Notes: generated from the sequence alone by a model not told the origin. DNA of 35,812 nucleotides from Oscillospiraceae bacterium (GCA_902794115.1 CADBGD010000023.1:1-35812), one strand, 5' to 3'. Shown: positions 14,322-23,449, counted from the first letter of the stretch. Numbers and translations are program-made.

Positions 14322-16091
14322 ATGAAGATTTTATTGAATGATCAACAGGTACACGAGGCGGATTTTGAGAGCAAGGAAGGCAAGAAGGCTTTCTGGCATA
14401 CGAGTGCGCATGTGCTGGCGCAGGCAGTCAAGCGTCTGTATCCGGACGCGAAGTGCGGCATCGGCCCGGCGATCGAGAACGGATTCTACTATGACTTTGA
14501 CTTCGGTTTCCCGTTCACGGACGAGCACCTTGCGGCTGTGGAAGCGAAGATGAAGGAAATCGTCAAAGAGTCGCTGATCCTTCAGGTATACGACATGTCC
14601 AAGGATGAAGCGTATGCCTACATGAAGGAGAGAAATGAATCCTACAAGATGGAACTGATCTCGGAGATCTCTGATGAGGAGAGGATCACGTTCTATAAAC
14701 AGGGCGATTATGCCGAGTTCTGTGCGGGACCGCATATCTCCAATGTGAGCTTTATCAAGGCGATCAGGCTCCTGTCGGTCGCCGGCGCATATTGGCGCGG
14801 CAGTGAGAAGAACCCGATGCTTACGAGGATCTATGGTATCTCGTTCCCAAAGGCATCGATGCTCGAGGAATATCTCAGACAGCTCGAAGAGGCAAAGGCA
14901 AGGGATCACAGAAAACTCGGAAAAGAACTGGAACTCTTTGCACTGATGGAGGAAGGCCCGGGACTTCCTTTCTACTTCCCGAAGGGGCTTCTTCTTAAGA
15001 ACCTTCTGATCGACTACTGGAGAAAGGTTCATGTGCGTGAAGGATACGAGGAGATCAGTACGCCGATCATGCTGATGAGAACGCTCTGGGAAAAGTCCGG
15101 TCACTGGGACCACTACAGGGAGAATATGTATACGACGAGTGTTGACGATACGGACTACGCGATCAAGCCTATGAACTGCCCGGGCGGTATGCTGGTGTAT
15201 AAGTCGAAGCAGCACTCATACAAGGAGTTCCCGATGAGGGTCGGCGAGCTCGGTATCGTGCACCGCGCCGAGAAGTCCGGTACGCTCCATGGTCTGATGC
15301 GTGCCCGCTGCTTCACGCAGGATGACGCGCACATCTTCATGAGAGAAGATCAGGTGATGTCGGAGATCCAGGGCGTCATGCGTTTGATCGACGAGTTCTA
15401 CGAGCGGTTCGGATTCAAGTACGAGATCGAGCTGTCGACGAGACCGGAAAATTCGATCGGAAGTGATGAGGAGTGGGAGCTTGCGATCGCGTCACTTAAG
15501 GCCGCTGTGGAGAGCGTCGGAAAACCGTACGCGATCAACGAGGGTGACGGTGCTTTTTACGGACCGAAACTCGACTTCCATATCCGGGATTCCATCGGAA
15601 GAATGTGGCAGTGCGGCACGATCCAGCTCGACTTCCAGCTGCCACAGAGATTTGACCTTGATTATATCGGACAGGACGGTGAGAAACACAGACCGATCAT
15701 GCTGCACCGCGTGGTGTTCGGATCGATCGACCGTTTCATCGGCATCCTGATCGAGCACTACGCCGGCAAATTCCCGGTGTGGCTGTCACCGGTGCAGGCG
15801 AAGATCCTGCCGGTATCGGATAAGTATCTGGAGTATGGAAAGGCCCTCGCATCGAATCTCCGTGAGGCGGGTGTCCGAGTGGAACTTGACGAGTCTGACG
15901 AAAAACTCGGGTACAAGATCCGCGCGGCAAAGATGGAAAGAGTTCCGTATATCCTCGTGGTCGGTGAGAAGGAAGCGTCGAATCACTCCGTTTCCGTGAG
16001 AAGCCGCGATCTCGATCCCGACCAGCAGGACCTCGGCGAGATGGCCGTGGAGGTGTTCTTGGAGAGGATCAGGGAAGAAGAAACGGAGTGA
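14322..16091 (+). CDS. thrS: Threonyl-tRNA synthetase (form without a full TGS domain)
   Basis: Charges tRNA-Thr. The start at 14322 is set by AAAGGAGG at 14306-14313; the in-frame ATG at 14286 has no comparable RBS and the frame otherwise runs back into the T-box. The 589-residue product is shorter than the ~640 usual length because only about 20 residues precede the editing domain, so the TGS domain is absent. The editing site is present (H26, H30, C134, H138), as are the class II catalytic motifs (VGELGIVHRAE, then HRVVFGSIDRF), the zinc ligands C286, H337 and H462, and the C-terminal anticodon-binding domain. AGG arginine codons and CTC leucine codons appear more often than in neighbouring genes, hinting at different ancestry (inference). 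Confidence 0.97.
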   Translation: MKILLNDQQVHEADFESKEGKKAFWHTSAHVLAQAVKRLYPDAKCGIGPAIENGFYYDFDFGFPFTDEHLAAVEAKMKEIVKESLILQVYDMSKDEAYAYMKERNESYKMELISEISDEERITFYKQGDYAEFCAGPHISNVSFIKAIRLLSVAGAYWRGSEKNPMLTRIYGISFPKASMLEEYLRQLEEAKARDHRKLGKELELFALMEEGPGLPFYFPKGLLLKNLLIDYWRKVHVREGYEEISTPIMLMRTLWEKSGHWDHYRENMYTTSVDDTDYAIKPMNCPGGMLVYKSKQHSYKEFPMRVGELGIVHRAEKSGTLHGLMRARCFTQDDAHIFMREDQVMSEIQGVMRLIDEFYERFGFKYEIELSTRPENSIGSDEEWELAIASLKAAVESVGKPYAINEGDGAFYGPKLDFHIRDSIGRMWQCGTIQLDFQLPQRFDLDYIGQDGEKHRPIMLHRVVFGSIDRFIGILIEHYAGKFPVWLSPVQAKILPVSDKYLEYGKALASNLREAGVRVELDESDEKLGYKIRAAKMERVPYILVVGEKEASNHSVSVRSRDLDPDQQDLGEMAVEVFLERIREEETE

Positions 16092-16114
16092 GTGCTTTTC
16101 GCGAAGAAAAAGGA

Positions 16115-16145
16115 GGGACTGTCTCAGTATGAGGCAGTCCCTTTT
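16115..16145 (+). terminator. Intrinsic terminator after thrS
   Basis: GGGACTGTCTCA and TGAGGCAGTCCC form a 12-base-pair stem (one G-T pair) with a three-base loop, followed by TTTTG. On the other strand the same hairpin is followed, after a few bases, by a T-run, so it may also end the convergent gene. Confidence 0.88.
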
Positions 16146-16183
16146 GTGTTCTATTTAATTGTAGGATGCGCTATATAGTGTGC

Positions 16184-16588
16184 TCAGCAGTACTTGGTAA
16201 CGCTTTCAGGAAGCTCGTCCTTGGCACGGCTGCAAATAATCGTCGCTGTGATTTTGTCTCCCAGGAAGCTGTTGAGCTTATCCAGGAATTCTCCGAATCT
16301 CTCGTAATCTGTTTCGCCTGTGATCTTCAGGATACTGTCTACATAGATGTGTGTGACGTCGTAATCTTTGGCGCAAATGCCGGCTACGAAACTAATGAAC
16401 TGTTCGAAACCATTAACAGGATATTCATCGAGGTCCACGAGACGGACTCTGTATTTCAAAAGCCGGTCGAGACGGTGTCCACGCTGGATGCAGACGATAT
16501 TGTTGTCTGTCGTGGCCTGCCCGTTGATATCCTCAACCAGCTGTGCTGTTTTCCCTGTTCCCTTTTCTCCTGCAATTACCTTTATCAT
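16184..16588 (-). CDS. Small P-loop ATP-binding protein of unknown function
   Basis: The only minus-strand gene in the window. The start at 16588 (third Met of an ATGATGCCAATG cluster) is preferred because AAGGAG ends nine bases upstream; the first ATGs touch that RBS. The 134-residue product opens with MIKVIAGEKGTGKT, a Walker A motif at residues 7-14, and has a hydrophobic VTHIYVDSIL strand that may provide the Walker B Asp. It has the size of a minimal ATPase core with no added domain. Small P-loop proteins of this kind recur in Clostridia, sometimes loosely named after PilT, without known role. It is convergent with thrS and divergent from rimP, with its own promoter. Confidence 0.85.
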   Translation of the reverse strand: MIKVIAGEKGTGKTAQLVEDINGQATTDNNIVCIQRGHRLDRLLKYRVRLVDLDEYPVNGFEQFISFVAGICAKDYDVTHIYVDSILKITGETDYERFGEFLDKLNSFLGDKITATIICSRAKDELPESVTKYC

Positions 16589-16642
16589 TGGCATCATCTC
16601 CTTGTTTTGTTGATTATCCAACGGTTGTTTTGGATTACTTAT

Positions 16643-16671
16643 ATTCTACATGATAACTTGGATAATTTGAA
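16643..16671 (-). promoter_or_regulatory. Promoter of the minus-strand P-loop gene
   Basis: On the minus strand, TTCAAA (4 of 6) is followed after 17 bases by TAGAAT (5 of 6 to TATAAT). The transcript would start about 45-50 bases before the gene. Confidence 0.6.
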
Positions 16672-16763
16672 TAGTGATTCTGATAAAAAGATAGTGAAAA
16701 TTGTGTAAATAAAACAAAGGAACTGTGCATTTCGTATATTATAGGTAAAATACGGGAAAAGCA

Positions 16764-16792
16764 TTGCATTCGGGCACCTTTAGTAGTAATAT
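16764..16792 (+). promoter_or_regulatory. Candidate promoter of the rimP-nusA-infB operon
   Basis: TTGCAT at 16764-16769 and TAATAT at 16787-16792 are separated by 17 bases. Both are imperfect matches, but the spacing is ideal and the site lies about 30 bases upstream of the leader hairpin. Confidence 0.5.
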
Positions 16793-16821
16793 ATTACATG
16801 CTAGAAGTGTATTTGACATGG

Positions 16822-16846
16822 AAAGTGGGTCTTGGCCCACTTTTTT
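16822..16846 (+). terminator. Leader hairpin/attenuator before rimP
   Basis: AAAGTGGG (16822-16829) pairs with CCCACTTT (16836-16843), six-base loop, followed by T residues to 16846. It stands between the candidate promoter and the rimP start, so it should terminate or attenuate transcription of the operon. NusA, encoded second in the operon, acts on such hairpins, which suggests autoregulation (inference). Confidence 0.8.
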
Positions 16847-16871
16847 GTTTATGAAAACAAACGGAGGCAGC

Positions 16872-17333
16872 ATGGCAGGAAGATCGAAAGTGGCACAGGA
16901 AGCATTTGATCTGGCGGAGCCGATCGTGAAGTCGATGGGCTTTGACCTGGTGGACTGTGAGTATAAGAAGGAAGGACAGTATTATTTCCTTCGCCTTTTC
17001 ATCGACAAGCGGGGCGGCATCGGCATCGAGGACTGCGAGGCAGTAAGTAGAGAAGTGGATGCGGCACTGGAAGGAAAACTACATGCAGATCCGGACTATT
17101 TCGAGGTATCTTCACCGGGCGCGACGCGGCCGTTTACCTGTCTGGCGGATTATATCCGGCATCAGGGAGAAGAGATCGAAGTTTCACTTTTTGCGGCAGT
17201 GGACGGCGTAAAGCATATCGAGGGATTTATCGAGAGTGCGGACGACGCCAAGCTCGTGCTGAAGGTGGGGGATGAGACCAGAGAGTTCCTCTGGAATCAG
17301 GTCGCCAAGGCACAACGAACAATACGGTTTTAA
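16872..17333 (+). CDS. rimP: Ribosome maturation factor RimP
   Basis: RimP assists maturation of the 30S subunit, binding early with S12/S5 assembly steps. The start at 16872 follows CGGAGG; the upstream open frame would run through the terminator hairpin and is rejected. The 153-residue protein has the expected two-domain form: an N-terminal alpha/beta domain (about 1-85, with the GFDLVDCEY and LRLFIDKRGG strands and the EDCEAVSREVD helix, then YFEVSSPG) and a C-terminal SH3-like domain (about 86-153). The SSPGATRPF segment differs slightly from the usual SSPGLDRPL. It is first in the canonical rimP-nusA-rnpM-ylxQ-infB-rbfA order. Confidence 0.96.
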   Translation: MAGRSKVAQEAFDLAEPIVKSMGFDLVDCEYKKEGQYYFLRLFIDKRGGIGIEDCEAVSREVDAALEGKLHADPDYFEVSSPGATRPFTCLADYIRHQGEEIEVSLFAAVDGVKHIEGFIESADDAKLVLKVGDETREFLWNQVAKAQRTIRF

Positions 17334-17362
17334 TTTTGTGACGAAATCAAAGGAGAGACGTT

Positions 17363-18508
17363 ATGGAAAACAAAGAAATGCTGGAGGCTATTAAGGCGCT
17401 GTCGAAGGAGAGAGGAATCGAGGAAGAGACCCTCTTTGAGGCTATCGAGGAAGCGATCGTTGCTGCTTTTAAGAGAGAGTTTGCCGACGCCAAGCAGAAT
17501 GAGCAGGTATTTGCCGAGATCGACAGAGAGACCGGTGAGATGTACGTGTACGAGGTAGTTGAGGTCGTAGCGGAAGTAACCGACCCGAAGACCCAGATCT
17601 CCCTGGAAGAAGCAAGAGAGATCGATCCGGATCTGGAAGAAGGCGATACCATTGAAATGACCATCGACGTCGAGTCCCTGGGACGTCTTGCTGCCGGTGC
17701 CGCCAAGGCCGCTATCAGCAAGAAGCTGCGTGATACAGAAAATGACCGTATCCAGTCCGAGTTCTCCGATCAGATCGGTGAGCTGGCAAGCGGCGTGATC
17801 CAGAGAAGTGATAACCGTTTCGTATTCGTAGATATCGGACGTGCCGAAGCTACCCTTCCGCGTCAGGAGCAGGTGAAGGATGAGGATTATTCCTTCAATA
17901 AGAGAATGAAGTTCCTGATCCTTCGTGTGGAGACACAGAAGGAGCGTCCGGTGATCATCGTTTCCAGAAGCCATCCGTTCCTGGTAAAGAAGCTGATGGA
18001 AAAGGAAGTGCCGGAGATCCACGACGGTATCGTCGAGATCGTATCGGTTGCCCGTGAGGCCGGTTCCCGTTCCAAGGTGGCCGTTGTTTCCCGTGATCCG
18101 GATGTAGATCCGCTGGGCGCATGCGTAGGTCAGCGTGGTACACGTATCCAGGCGATCATGGACGAGCTGGGTAACGAGAAGATCGATATCATCCAGTACA
18201 GCGACGATCCGGCTGTATATATCAGCAATGCACTTTCTCCGGCAAAGGTAGAGCGTGTGGATACTGAGATCATCACAAAGGATGACGGCACCAAGGAGAT
18301 GAATGCTCAGGTCGTAGTTCCGGATCAGCAGTACTCTCTGGCAATCGGCCGTGCCGGACAGAATGTCCGTCTGGCTGCCCGTCTGACAGGCTGGAAGATC
18401 GACATCAAGAGCATGAGCCAGTACCAGACAATGGTACAGAATGACTTCGTCGCCAACTTCACCATCGCAGATGATGAAGCCGGTGAAGCAAATAACGAAG
18501 AAGCATAA
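17363..18508 (+). CDS. nusA: Transcription termination/antitermination factor NusA
   Basis: NusA binds RNA polymerase and nascent RNA and modulates pausing, intrinsic termination and antitermination. At 381 residues it has the short Gram-positive form without the C-terminal acidic repeats of E. coli NusA. In order: N-terminal RNA polymerase-binding domain (about 1-130), S1 domain (about 133-200), KH1 (with GACVGQRGTRIQ) and KH2 (with AIGRAGQNVRLAA, ending near residue 350). AAAGGAGAG precedes the ATG. Its own leader hairpin at 16822 may make the operon self-regulated. Very confident. Confidence 0.98.
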   Translation: MENKEMLEAIKALSKERGIEEETLFEAIEEAIVAAFKREFADAKQNEQVFAEIDRETGEMYVYEVVEVVAEVTDPKTQISLEEAREIDPDLEEGDTIEMTIDVESLGRLAAGAAKAAISKKLRDTENDRIQSEFSDQIGELASGVIQRSDNRFVFVDIGRAEATLPRQEQVKDEDYSFNKRMKFLILRVETQKERPVIIVSRSHPFLVKKLMEKEVPEIHDGIVEIVSVAREAGSRSKVAVVSRDPDVDPLGACVGQRGTRIQAIMDELGNEKIDIIQYSDDPAVYISNALSPAKVERVDTEIITKDDGTKEMNAQVVVPDQQYSLAIGRAGQNVRLAARLTGWKIDIKSMSQYQTMVQNDFVANFTIADDEAGEANNEEA

Positions 18509-18526
18509 GGAGAAGAAGCAGACATT

Positions 18527-18802
18527 ATGGCAAAGAAGATTCCGATGCGTATGTGCGTCAGCTGTAAAGAGCGCATGGCCAAAAAGGAATTGATCCGGAT
18601 CGTGGCGACACCCGACGGGCAGGTCGTATTGGATCCGACAGGACGGCTTCCGGGCCGGGGTGCCTATGTCTGCCATAATCCGGAGTGCCAGAAGAAGGCG
18701 CTGGAGCATCAGCAGTTCGACCGGGGACTTCACCGTAAGGTAGATACCGAGAGCTTAAAGCCGGCGTTACTCTCTTCGGAAGAAAACGGAGAGGAAAAAT
18801 GA
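18527..18802 (+). CDS. rnpM: RNase P modulator RnpM (YlxR family)
   Basis: A 91-residue protein of the YlxR/DUF448 family, reported in Bacillus to bind and inhibit RNase P RNA and renamed RnpM. The family pattern is clear: R-x-C-x-x-C near the N-terminus (MRMCVSCKER), LIRI, DPTGRLPGRGAYVC, then PECQKKALE. The two cysteine pairs are consistent with the fold. AAGGAG lies upstream of the ATG. Its last bases overlap the next gene by ATGA, which indicates coupled translation. Confidence 0.93.
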   Translation: MAKKIPMRMCVSCKERMAKKELIRIVATPDGQVVLDPTGRLPGRGAYVCHNPECQKKALEHQQFDRGLHRKVDTESLKPALLSSEENGEEK

Positions 18803-19167
18803 AAAAGAAGAGTGAAGGAAAGCCGGTGACAAAGGAGAGGATCCTTAAAACCATCGGACTTTCGTACCGGGCAGGATTGATGACATCCGGGTTCGAAGCC
18901 ATAGAACTGGCGCTTCACGCCGGCGCGGTCGCTCTTCTGATCCTTTCTAAAGACGGTTCGGAAAAGCAGCGTGAGAAGCTCCGCCGGATCGCAAAAGAAG
19001 AAAATACGTTGACCAGTGACTTTGCCACGGCAGAAGAACTGGGCGGGGCGATCGGAAAACCCTCGCGGATCGCCATCGCGATACTCGATGAGGGAATGGC
19101 CAAAAAGTTACATGGCCAGATCGAATTAGTAAACGAACAAGAGGCTTCCGCCGACAAAGCGGAATAA
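18799..19167 (+). CDS. ylxQ: L7Ae/L30e-like RNA-binding protein YlxQ
   Basis: A 122-residue protein of the L7Ae/L30e/S12e/Gadd45 superfamily found in this operon in most Bacillota; it binds kink-turn-like RNA but its cellular role is not settled. The recognisable core is [19 protein letters not shown] (residues ~21-39), the [11 protein letters not shown] strand-turn and a later [10 protein letters not shown] segment. The ATG overlaps the rnpM stop (ATGA). A charged Lys/Glu/Ala-rich tail of about 15 residues ends the protein. Followed 10 bases later by infB. Confidence 0.9.
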   Translation: MKKKSEGKPVTKERILKTIGLSYRAGLMTSGFEAIELALHAGAVALLILSKDGSEKQREKLRRIAKEENTLTSDFATAEELGGAIGKPSRIAIAILDEGMAKKLHGQIELVNEQEASADKAE

Positions 19168-19180
19168 ACAGGAGGAAATG

Positions 19181-22054
19181 ATGGCAGAAAAAGAAAAGAA
19201 AGCATCGAAGTCGGAAGAGACGAAGGTAGAATCCTCGATCCCGCAGAAGACTGTCAGTGGTATCTCCGGTACCAAGACGCTTCGTGTAGGCCGTGTTAAT
19301 AAGAAGGCCAAGAAACCTCCGGTTGAAGAGGCCGTGGAGACAAAGCCGGCAGCAGTGGAAAAGCCGGTAGAGGAAGTGGCTCCTGTAAAGAAGGAGACTT
19401 CTGAAGTAAAGAAGGAGACCAAGGCTGAAGCTCCGAAGAAGACCGCTGAAAAGAAAGCGGCCGCTAAGAGCGAGCCGAAGGCGGAAAAGCCGGAAGTCAA
19501 AGAAGCGGCTCCGGTGGAAGCACCGAAAAAAGAAGAGCCGAAGCCGGAAGTGAAGGCAGAGCCGAAGAGCGAACCGGTCAAGGCGGAAGAAACACCGAAG
19601 AAGGAAGAAAAGACAGAACCGGAAGCGCCGAAGGAAGAAGTGAAGCCGAAGGCGGAAGCACCGGCAAAAGAAGCTCCGGCCAAGGAAGGTCCGCGTCTTT
19701 CTTCTGCTGTAGTCCGTGCCCCGAGCGCCGGATATACCCGTGAGACATCGACATTTGTCCGCTCCAAGGATGGCGCACCGCGTCAGGGCGGCGGATACCA
19801 GGGAAATGGAAACCGTCAGGGTGGCGGTAACTTCCGCGACAGAAACAACGACAGAGGAAACGGCCCGCGTCAGGGTGGAAACTTCGGCGGTGGAAACCGT
19901 CCGGGCGGAAACCGTGGCGGTAATTTCGGAGGTGGCTTTGCCGGTAAAGACAAAGACGACGACGATATTTACAACAATAACCGTAACCAGCCGAAGAGAA
20001 GCACCAAGCCGAAGCAGGATCTGCCGCCGGAGGCAACGAAGGAGAAGGCGAATTTTGCGGCACGTGATGCATATGAGAAGAGCCGCAAGGATCCGAAGAA
20101 CGATACAAAGAAGGATAACGCGAAGTCTTCCAACAATAATGACCGCCGTATGGGCAACAAGCGTGCGAACCAGTTTACCGGTAACGCATCGGATATTCTT
20201 TCCAACGATGAAGCTCTCGACTCGATGTACATGGGCGGAAAGAAGAAGAAGAACCCGAAGCAGCGTCAGTCTTTTGTGGCGGCTCCGGTCGTGAAGCCTC
20301 AGCTGACCCACGTTTCGCTCCCGCCGTTCATCACGGTTAAGGAACTGGCCGAGGGTCTGGAAAAGCGCTCCGGCGATATCATCAAGTCCCTCATGACGAT
20401 GGGCATGCTGGCGACACTGAACCAGGAACTGGATTACGATACTGCGGCACTGGTCGCTTCGGAATACGGCATTACCGCCGAGCCAATCGTGGAGGTAACA
20501 GAAGAAGATATCCTCTTCGACGATAGCGAGGATAACGAGGAGAACCTCAAGCCGCGTCCGCCGATCGTGGTTGTTATGGGTCACGTTGACCATGGTAAGA
20601 CATCCCTTCTGGATAAGATCCGTTCGACATCCGTTGTTAAGGGCGAGGCCGGCGGTATCACCCAGCACATCGGTGCTTACACCGTACGCTGCAAGGGCCG
20701 TCAGATCACCTTCCTGGATACTCCGGGTCACGAAGCATTTACCACCATGCGTGCCCGTGGTGCGCAGGTAACCGATATCGCGATCCTGGTCGTTGCCGCA
20801 GACGATGGTGTCATGCCGCAGACCGTTGAGGCGATCAACCACGCAAAAGCTGCGAACACCGAGATCATCGTAGCCATTACGAAGATTGATAAGGTGGGTG
20901 CAAACCCGGATAAAGTAAAGCAGGAGCTTTCCACTCACGGACTTCTGCCGGAAGAGTGGGGCGGTTCCACCATTATGGTTCCGGTTTCCAGTAAGTCCGG
21001 TGAAGGTATCGATGAGCTTCTGGAAATGGTCCTTCTGACCGCGGATGTTATGGAACTGAAGGCTGACCCGAAGCGTCAGGCAAAGGGTACGGTTATCGAG
21101 GCCAAGCTGGATAAGAACAGAGGTCCGGTTGCTACCGTTCTGGTACAGCGTGGTACACTGCGTGCCGGTGATACAGTTGTGACAGGTCCGATCTTCGGCC
21201 ATATCCGTGCTATGTACGATGAGAACGGTGCGCCGCAGAAAAAGGCCGGTCCGTCCGTGCCTGTCGAGATCCTGGGTCTTCCGGAAGTACCGGAAGCCGG
21301 TGAGACATTCTATGCCGTTACCGATGAGAAGATGGCTCGTCAGCTGGTTGAAAAGCGTAAGATCAAGCAGAGAGAAGAGCAGCTGCATAAGTCCTCCAGA
21401 ATGACACTGGAGACATTGTCCCAGGTACTGGCCGAGGGCGAGGTCAAGGATCTCAACCTTATTATCAAGGCCGACGTTCAGGGTTCCGTCGAGGCGGTGA
21501 CCCAGTCCCTGGAGAAGCTGACCAACGACGAAGTCCGCGTCAAGGTTATCCACGGCGGTGTTGGTACGATCACCGAGTCCGACGTTACTCTGGCGGATGT
21601 ATCCAATGCGATCATCATCGGCTTCAATGTCCGTCCTTCGGCGATCGTTATGGAGCAGGCAAAGGAAGTCGGCGTCGACATCAAGCTTTACAGCGTTATC
21701 TACAATGCGATCGAGGATATCGAAGCCGCTATGCGTGGTATGCTCAAGCCGCAGTTTGAAGAAGTTATCCTGGGTCATGTCGAGATCCGTCAGACCTTCA
21801 AGGTTTCTTCTGTCGGTACCATCGGTGGTGCGTATGTTAAGGACGGTAAGGTCCTGCGTACCTCTGAAGTCCGTGTCGTAAGAAACGGTATCGTAGTACA
21901 TCAGGGCAAGCTTGCTTCCCTGAAGCGTTTCAAGGATGACGCCAAGGAAGTCGCTGCCGGCTATGAGTGCGGTATCTCCATCGAAAACTACAACGACATC
22001 GAAGAAGGCGATATCGTAGAAGTATTCGAGATGCAGGAGATCAAGAGAAAGTAA
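19181..22054 (+). CDS. infB: Translation initiation factor IF-2
   Basis: The GTPase that delivers fMet-tRNA and joins the subunits. Of the paired ATGs at 19178 and 19181, the second has better spacing from AGGAGG at 19170-19175. From there the protein has 957 residues. The first ~400 are low complexity: a Lys/Glu/Pro/Ala-rich part (about 1-180), then an Arg/Gly/Asn-rich part (about 195-265), and a conserved IF2_N domain at about 380-430. The GTPase domain has GHVDHGKT (467-474), DTPGH (from 513) and TKID (567-570, the accepted Thr variant of NKxD). Domains II-IV follow with the fMet-tRNA-binding C2 region. It lies in the canonical operon position. Confidence 0.98.
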   Translation: MAEKEKKASKSEETKVESSIPQKTVSGISGTKTLRVGRVNKKAKKPPVEEAVETKPAAVEKPVEEVAPVKKETSEVKKETKAEAPKKTAEKKAAAKSEPKAEKPEVKEAAPVEAPKKEEPKPEVKAEPKSEPVKAEETPKKEEKTEPEAPKEEVKPKAEAPAKEAPAKEGPRLSSAVVRAPSAGYTRETSTFVRSKDGAPRQGGGYQGNGNRQGGGNFRDRNNDRGNGPRQGGNFGGGNRPGGNRGGNFGGGFAGKDKDDDDIYNNNRNQPKRSTKPKQDLPPEATKEKANFAARDAYEKSRKDPKNDTKKDNAKSSNNNDRRMGNKRANQFTGNASDILSNDEALDSMYMGGKKKKNPKQRQSFVAAPVVKPQLTHVSLPPFITVKELAEGLEKRSGDIIKSLMTMGMLATLNQELDYDTAALVASEYGITAEPIVEVTEEDILFDDSEDNEENLKPRPPIVVVMGHVDHGKTSLLDKIRSTSVVKGEAGGITQHIGAYTVRCKGRQITFLDTPGHEAFTTMRARGAQVTDIAILVVAADDGVMPQTVEAINHAKAANTEIIVAITKIDKVGANPDKVKQELSTHGLLPEEWGGSTIMVPVSSKSGEGIDELLEMVLLTADVMELKADPKRQAKGTVIEAKLDKNRGPVATVLVQRGTLRAGDTVVTGPIFGHIRAMYDENGAPQKKAGPSVPVEILGLPEVPEAGETFYAVTDEKMARQLVEKRKIKQREEQLHKSSRMTLETLSQVLAEGEVKDLNLIIKADVQGSVEAVTQSLEKLTNDEVRVKVIHGGVGTITESDVTLADVSNAIIIGFNVRPSAIVMEQAKEVGVDIKLYSVIYNAIEDIEAAMRGMLKPQFEEVILGHVEIRQTFKVSSVGTIGGAYVKDGKVLRTSEVRVVRNGIVVHQGKLASLKRFKDDAKEVAAGYECGISIENYNDIEEGDIVEVFEMQEIKRK

Positions 22055-22068
22055 TATAAGGTGAATCT

Positions 22069-22443
22069 ATGAGACAGAATCGAGCGGCCCGTGTGGGCGA
22101 CGAGATCCAGAAAGTGATCTCCCAGCTTCTTCTGACCGAAGTCAAGGATCCCCGTATCCCCATGATGACTTCGGTACTGGAAGTGCGCATGTCATCTGAC
22201 CTGACCCATGCCACTGTATTCCTGTCGGTGTATGGTTCGGATAAGGAAAAACAGGACTGCATGGCAGCCATGGAGCGTGCTTCCGGATTTATCAGAAGTC
22301 AGGTGGCTAAGCGTGTTAAACTTCGTGTGGCGCCGGAGATGCATTTCAAGCTGGATGAATCTATCCAGAAAGGTATGGAACTGATGGACCTTATCGACCG
22401 GACTATCAAGGAGGATCAGGCTCGTGGCGGAGACAATTCGTGA
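22069..22443 (+). CDS. rbfA: 30S ribosome-binding factor A
   Basis: RbfA is a small KH-fold factor for late 30S maturation, binding near 16S helix 1. The 124-residue protein shows the family hallmarks: VGDEIQKVISQLL at the start, KDPRI, and VRMSSDLTHATVFLSVYG in the KH region, then LRVAPEMHFKLDESI. The ATG is preceded by AAGGTG. Its 3' end overlaps the next gene by 20 bases. Confidence 0.96.
   Translation: MRQNRAARVGDEIQKVISQLLLTEVKDPRIPMMTSVLEVRMSSDLTHATVFLSVYGSDKEKQDCMAAMERASGFIRSQVAKRVKLRVAPEMHFKLDESIQKGMELMDLIDRTIKEDQARGGDNS
22408..22414 (+). promoter_or_regulatory. RBS fixing the GTG start of nrnA
   Basis: AAGGAGG lies inside the end of rbfA, nine bases before the GTG at 22424, and decides that non-ATG start. 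Confidence 0.8.
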
Positions 22444-23449
22444 TTTTTCAAAGAACGTCCTTCTGAAGCTTGAGAGCATTTCGGAAGGACAGATCCAGAT
22501 CTTTCCCCATGCCCGTGTGGATGGCGACTGCCTCGGCACGGCTGTGGCGCTGGCGCTTTCTTTACGGAAGATGGGAAAAGATGCGAAAGTCATGACCGAG
22601 TGGGCGATCCCGCCGAGACTTCAGTTCATGAATGTGCCGGAAGAGATCCTGACCATCGTAAATGAGGAAAATACACCTGAAAACCGGAAGATCCAGGCCG
22701 TGGCATTTGCCGTAGACTGCTCGGAAGGCAGCCGTATGGGCCCGGCGGAAGATCTTTTCGAAGGTGCTGAAATCAAGATCGTTCTGGACCACCATATTTC
22801 TTCTTCGGTTGCGGGAGACCTGGCCTATGTGGACGGCACTTCAGCCTCCTGTGCGGAACTTCTTTATCAGGTGCTGAAAGCCTGGGAAGAAGATCTTTCC
22901 GTGACCTTAATGGATCAGCAGGTGGCGGATTGCCTGATGGTAGGCATCCAGTCCGACTCCGGGAAATTCTCCTATGAAAACACCAAGCCGAGTACGCTTC
23001 GTATTGCGGCGGATCTGATGGAAAGAGGCGCCAATCTTACTGATAACGCCTTCCATCTTTTCGATGAAACTTCTGAGGGAAAAGTCCGTCTTCACGGTCT
23101 GGCCCTTTCGAATATGAAACTGTATGCCGATGGAAAGATCGCCATCACCAAGATCACAAGAAAGATGATGGAAGAGACGAATGCACCGGAAGGCGCGGCG
23201 GACGGGATCGTGAATATCCTCCGGGATATCGACACGGTCATGGCCTCTTTCGTGGTCCGGGAAAACGATGACGGTGTGCTTCGTGCCAACTGCCGTACCA
23301 AGGTCGGTTTCGACGCGGCGGAATTTGCCCAGAAAATGGGCGGCGGCGGACATCACCGCGCTTCCGGATTTGGTGAGAACGATATGGATATCGACAGCTT
23401 TATGGATAAGATCGTCAAAGAAGCGACGGCTTTCCTCAATCAGGCATGA
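22424..23449 (+). CDS. nrnA: DHH phosphoesterase, NrnA-type oligoribonuclease/pAp phosphatase
   Basis: NrnA enzymes degrade very short RNA (nanoRNA) and dephosphorylate 3'-phosphoadenosine 5'-phosphate. The gene starts with GTG at 22424 behind a strong AAGGAGG within rbfA, a 20-base overlap. The 341-residue protein has the DHH domain motifs HARVDGD (residues 29-35, Mn ligands), an AVDCSEGSR segment and LDHH (121-124), a linker, and a DHHA1 domain with GGGGHHRASG starting at residue 306. NrnA between rbfA and truB is a common order in Bacillota, linking RNA turnover to translation. Substrate range is inferred from the family. Confidence 0.93.
   Translation: MAETIRDFSKNVLLKLESISEGQIQIFPHARVDGDCLGTAVALALSLRKMGKDAKVMTEWAIPPRLQFMNVPEEILTIVNEENTPENRKIQAVAFAVDCSEGSRMGPAEDLFEGAEIKIVLDHHISSSVAGDLAYVDGTSASCAELLYQVLKAWEEDLSVTLMDQQVADCLMVGIQSDSGKFSYENTKPSTLRIAADLMERGANLTDNAFHLFDETSEGKVRLHGLALSNMKLYADGKIAITKITRKMMEETNAPEGAADGIVNILRDIDTVMASFVVRENDDGVLRANCRTKVGFDAAEFAQKMGGGGHHRASGFGENDMDIDSFMDKIVKEATAFLNQA

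Noticed and set aside
16764-16871. Upstream start for rimP at 16764
   Set aside because: The extension would translate the promoter and the leader hairpin; CGGAGG supports 16872.
17330-18733. 467-codon antisense ORF opposite nusA
   Set aside because: It lies wholly opposite a clear nusA with family motifs; no RBS or recognisable domain.
18947-21901. Very long antisense ORF (984 codons) opposite infB
   Set aside because: It is a shadow of infB produced by the regular codon pattern and lack of stops on the other strand; its translation is low-complexity, and it has no RBS or motif.
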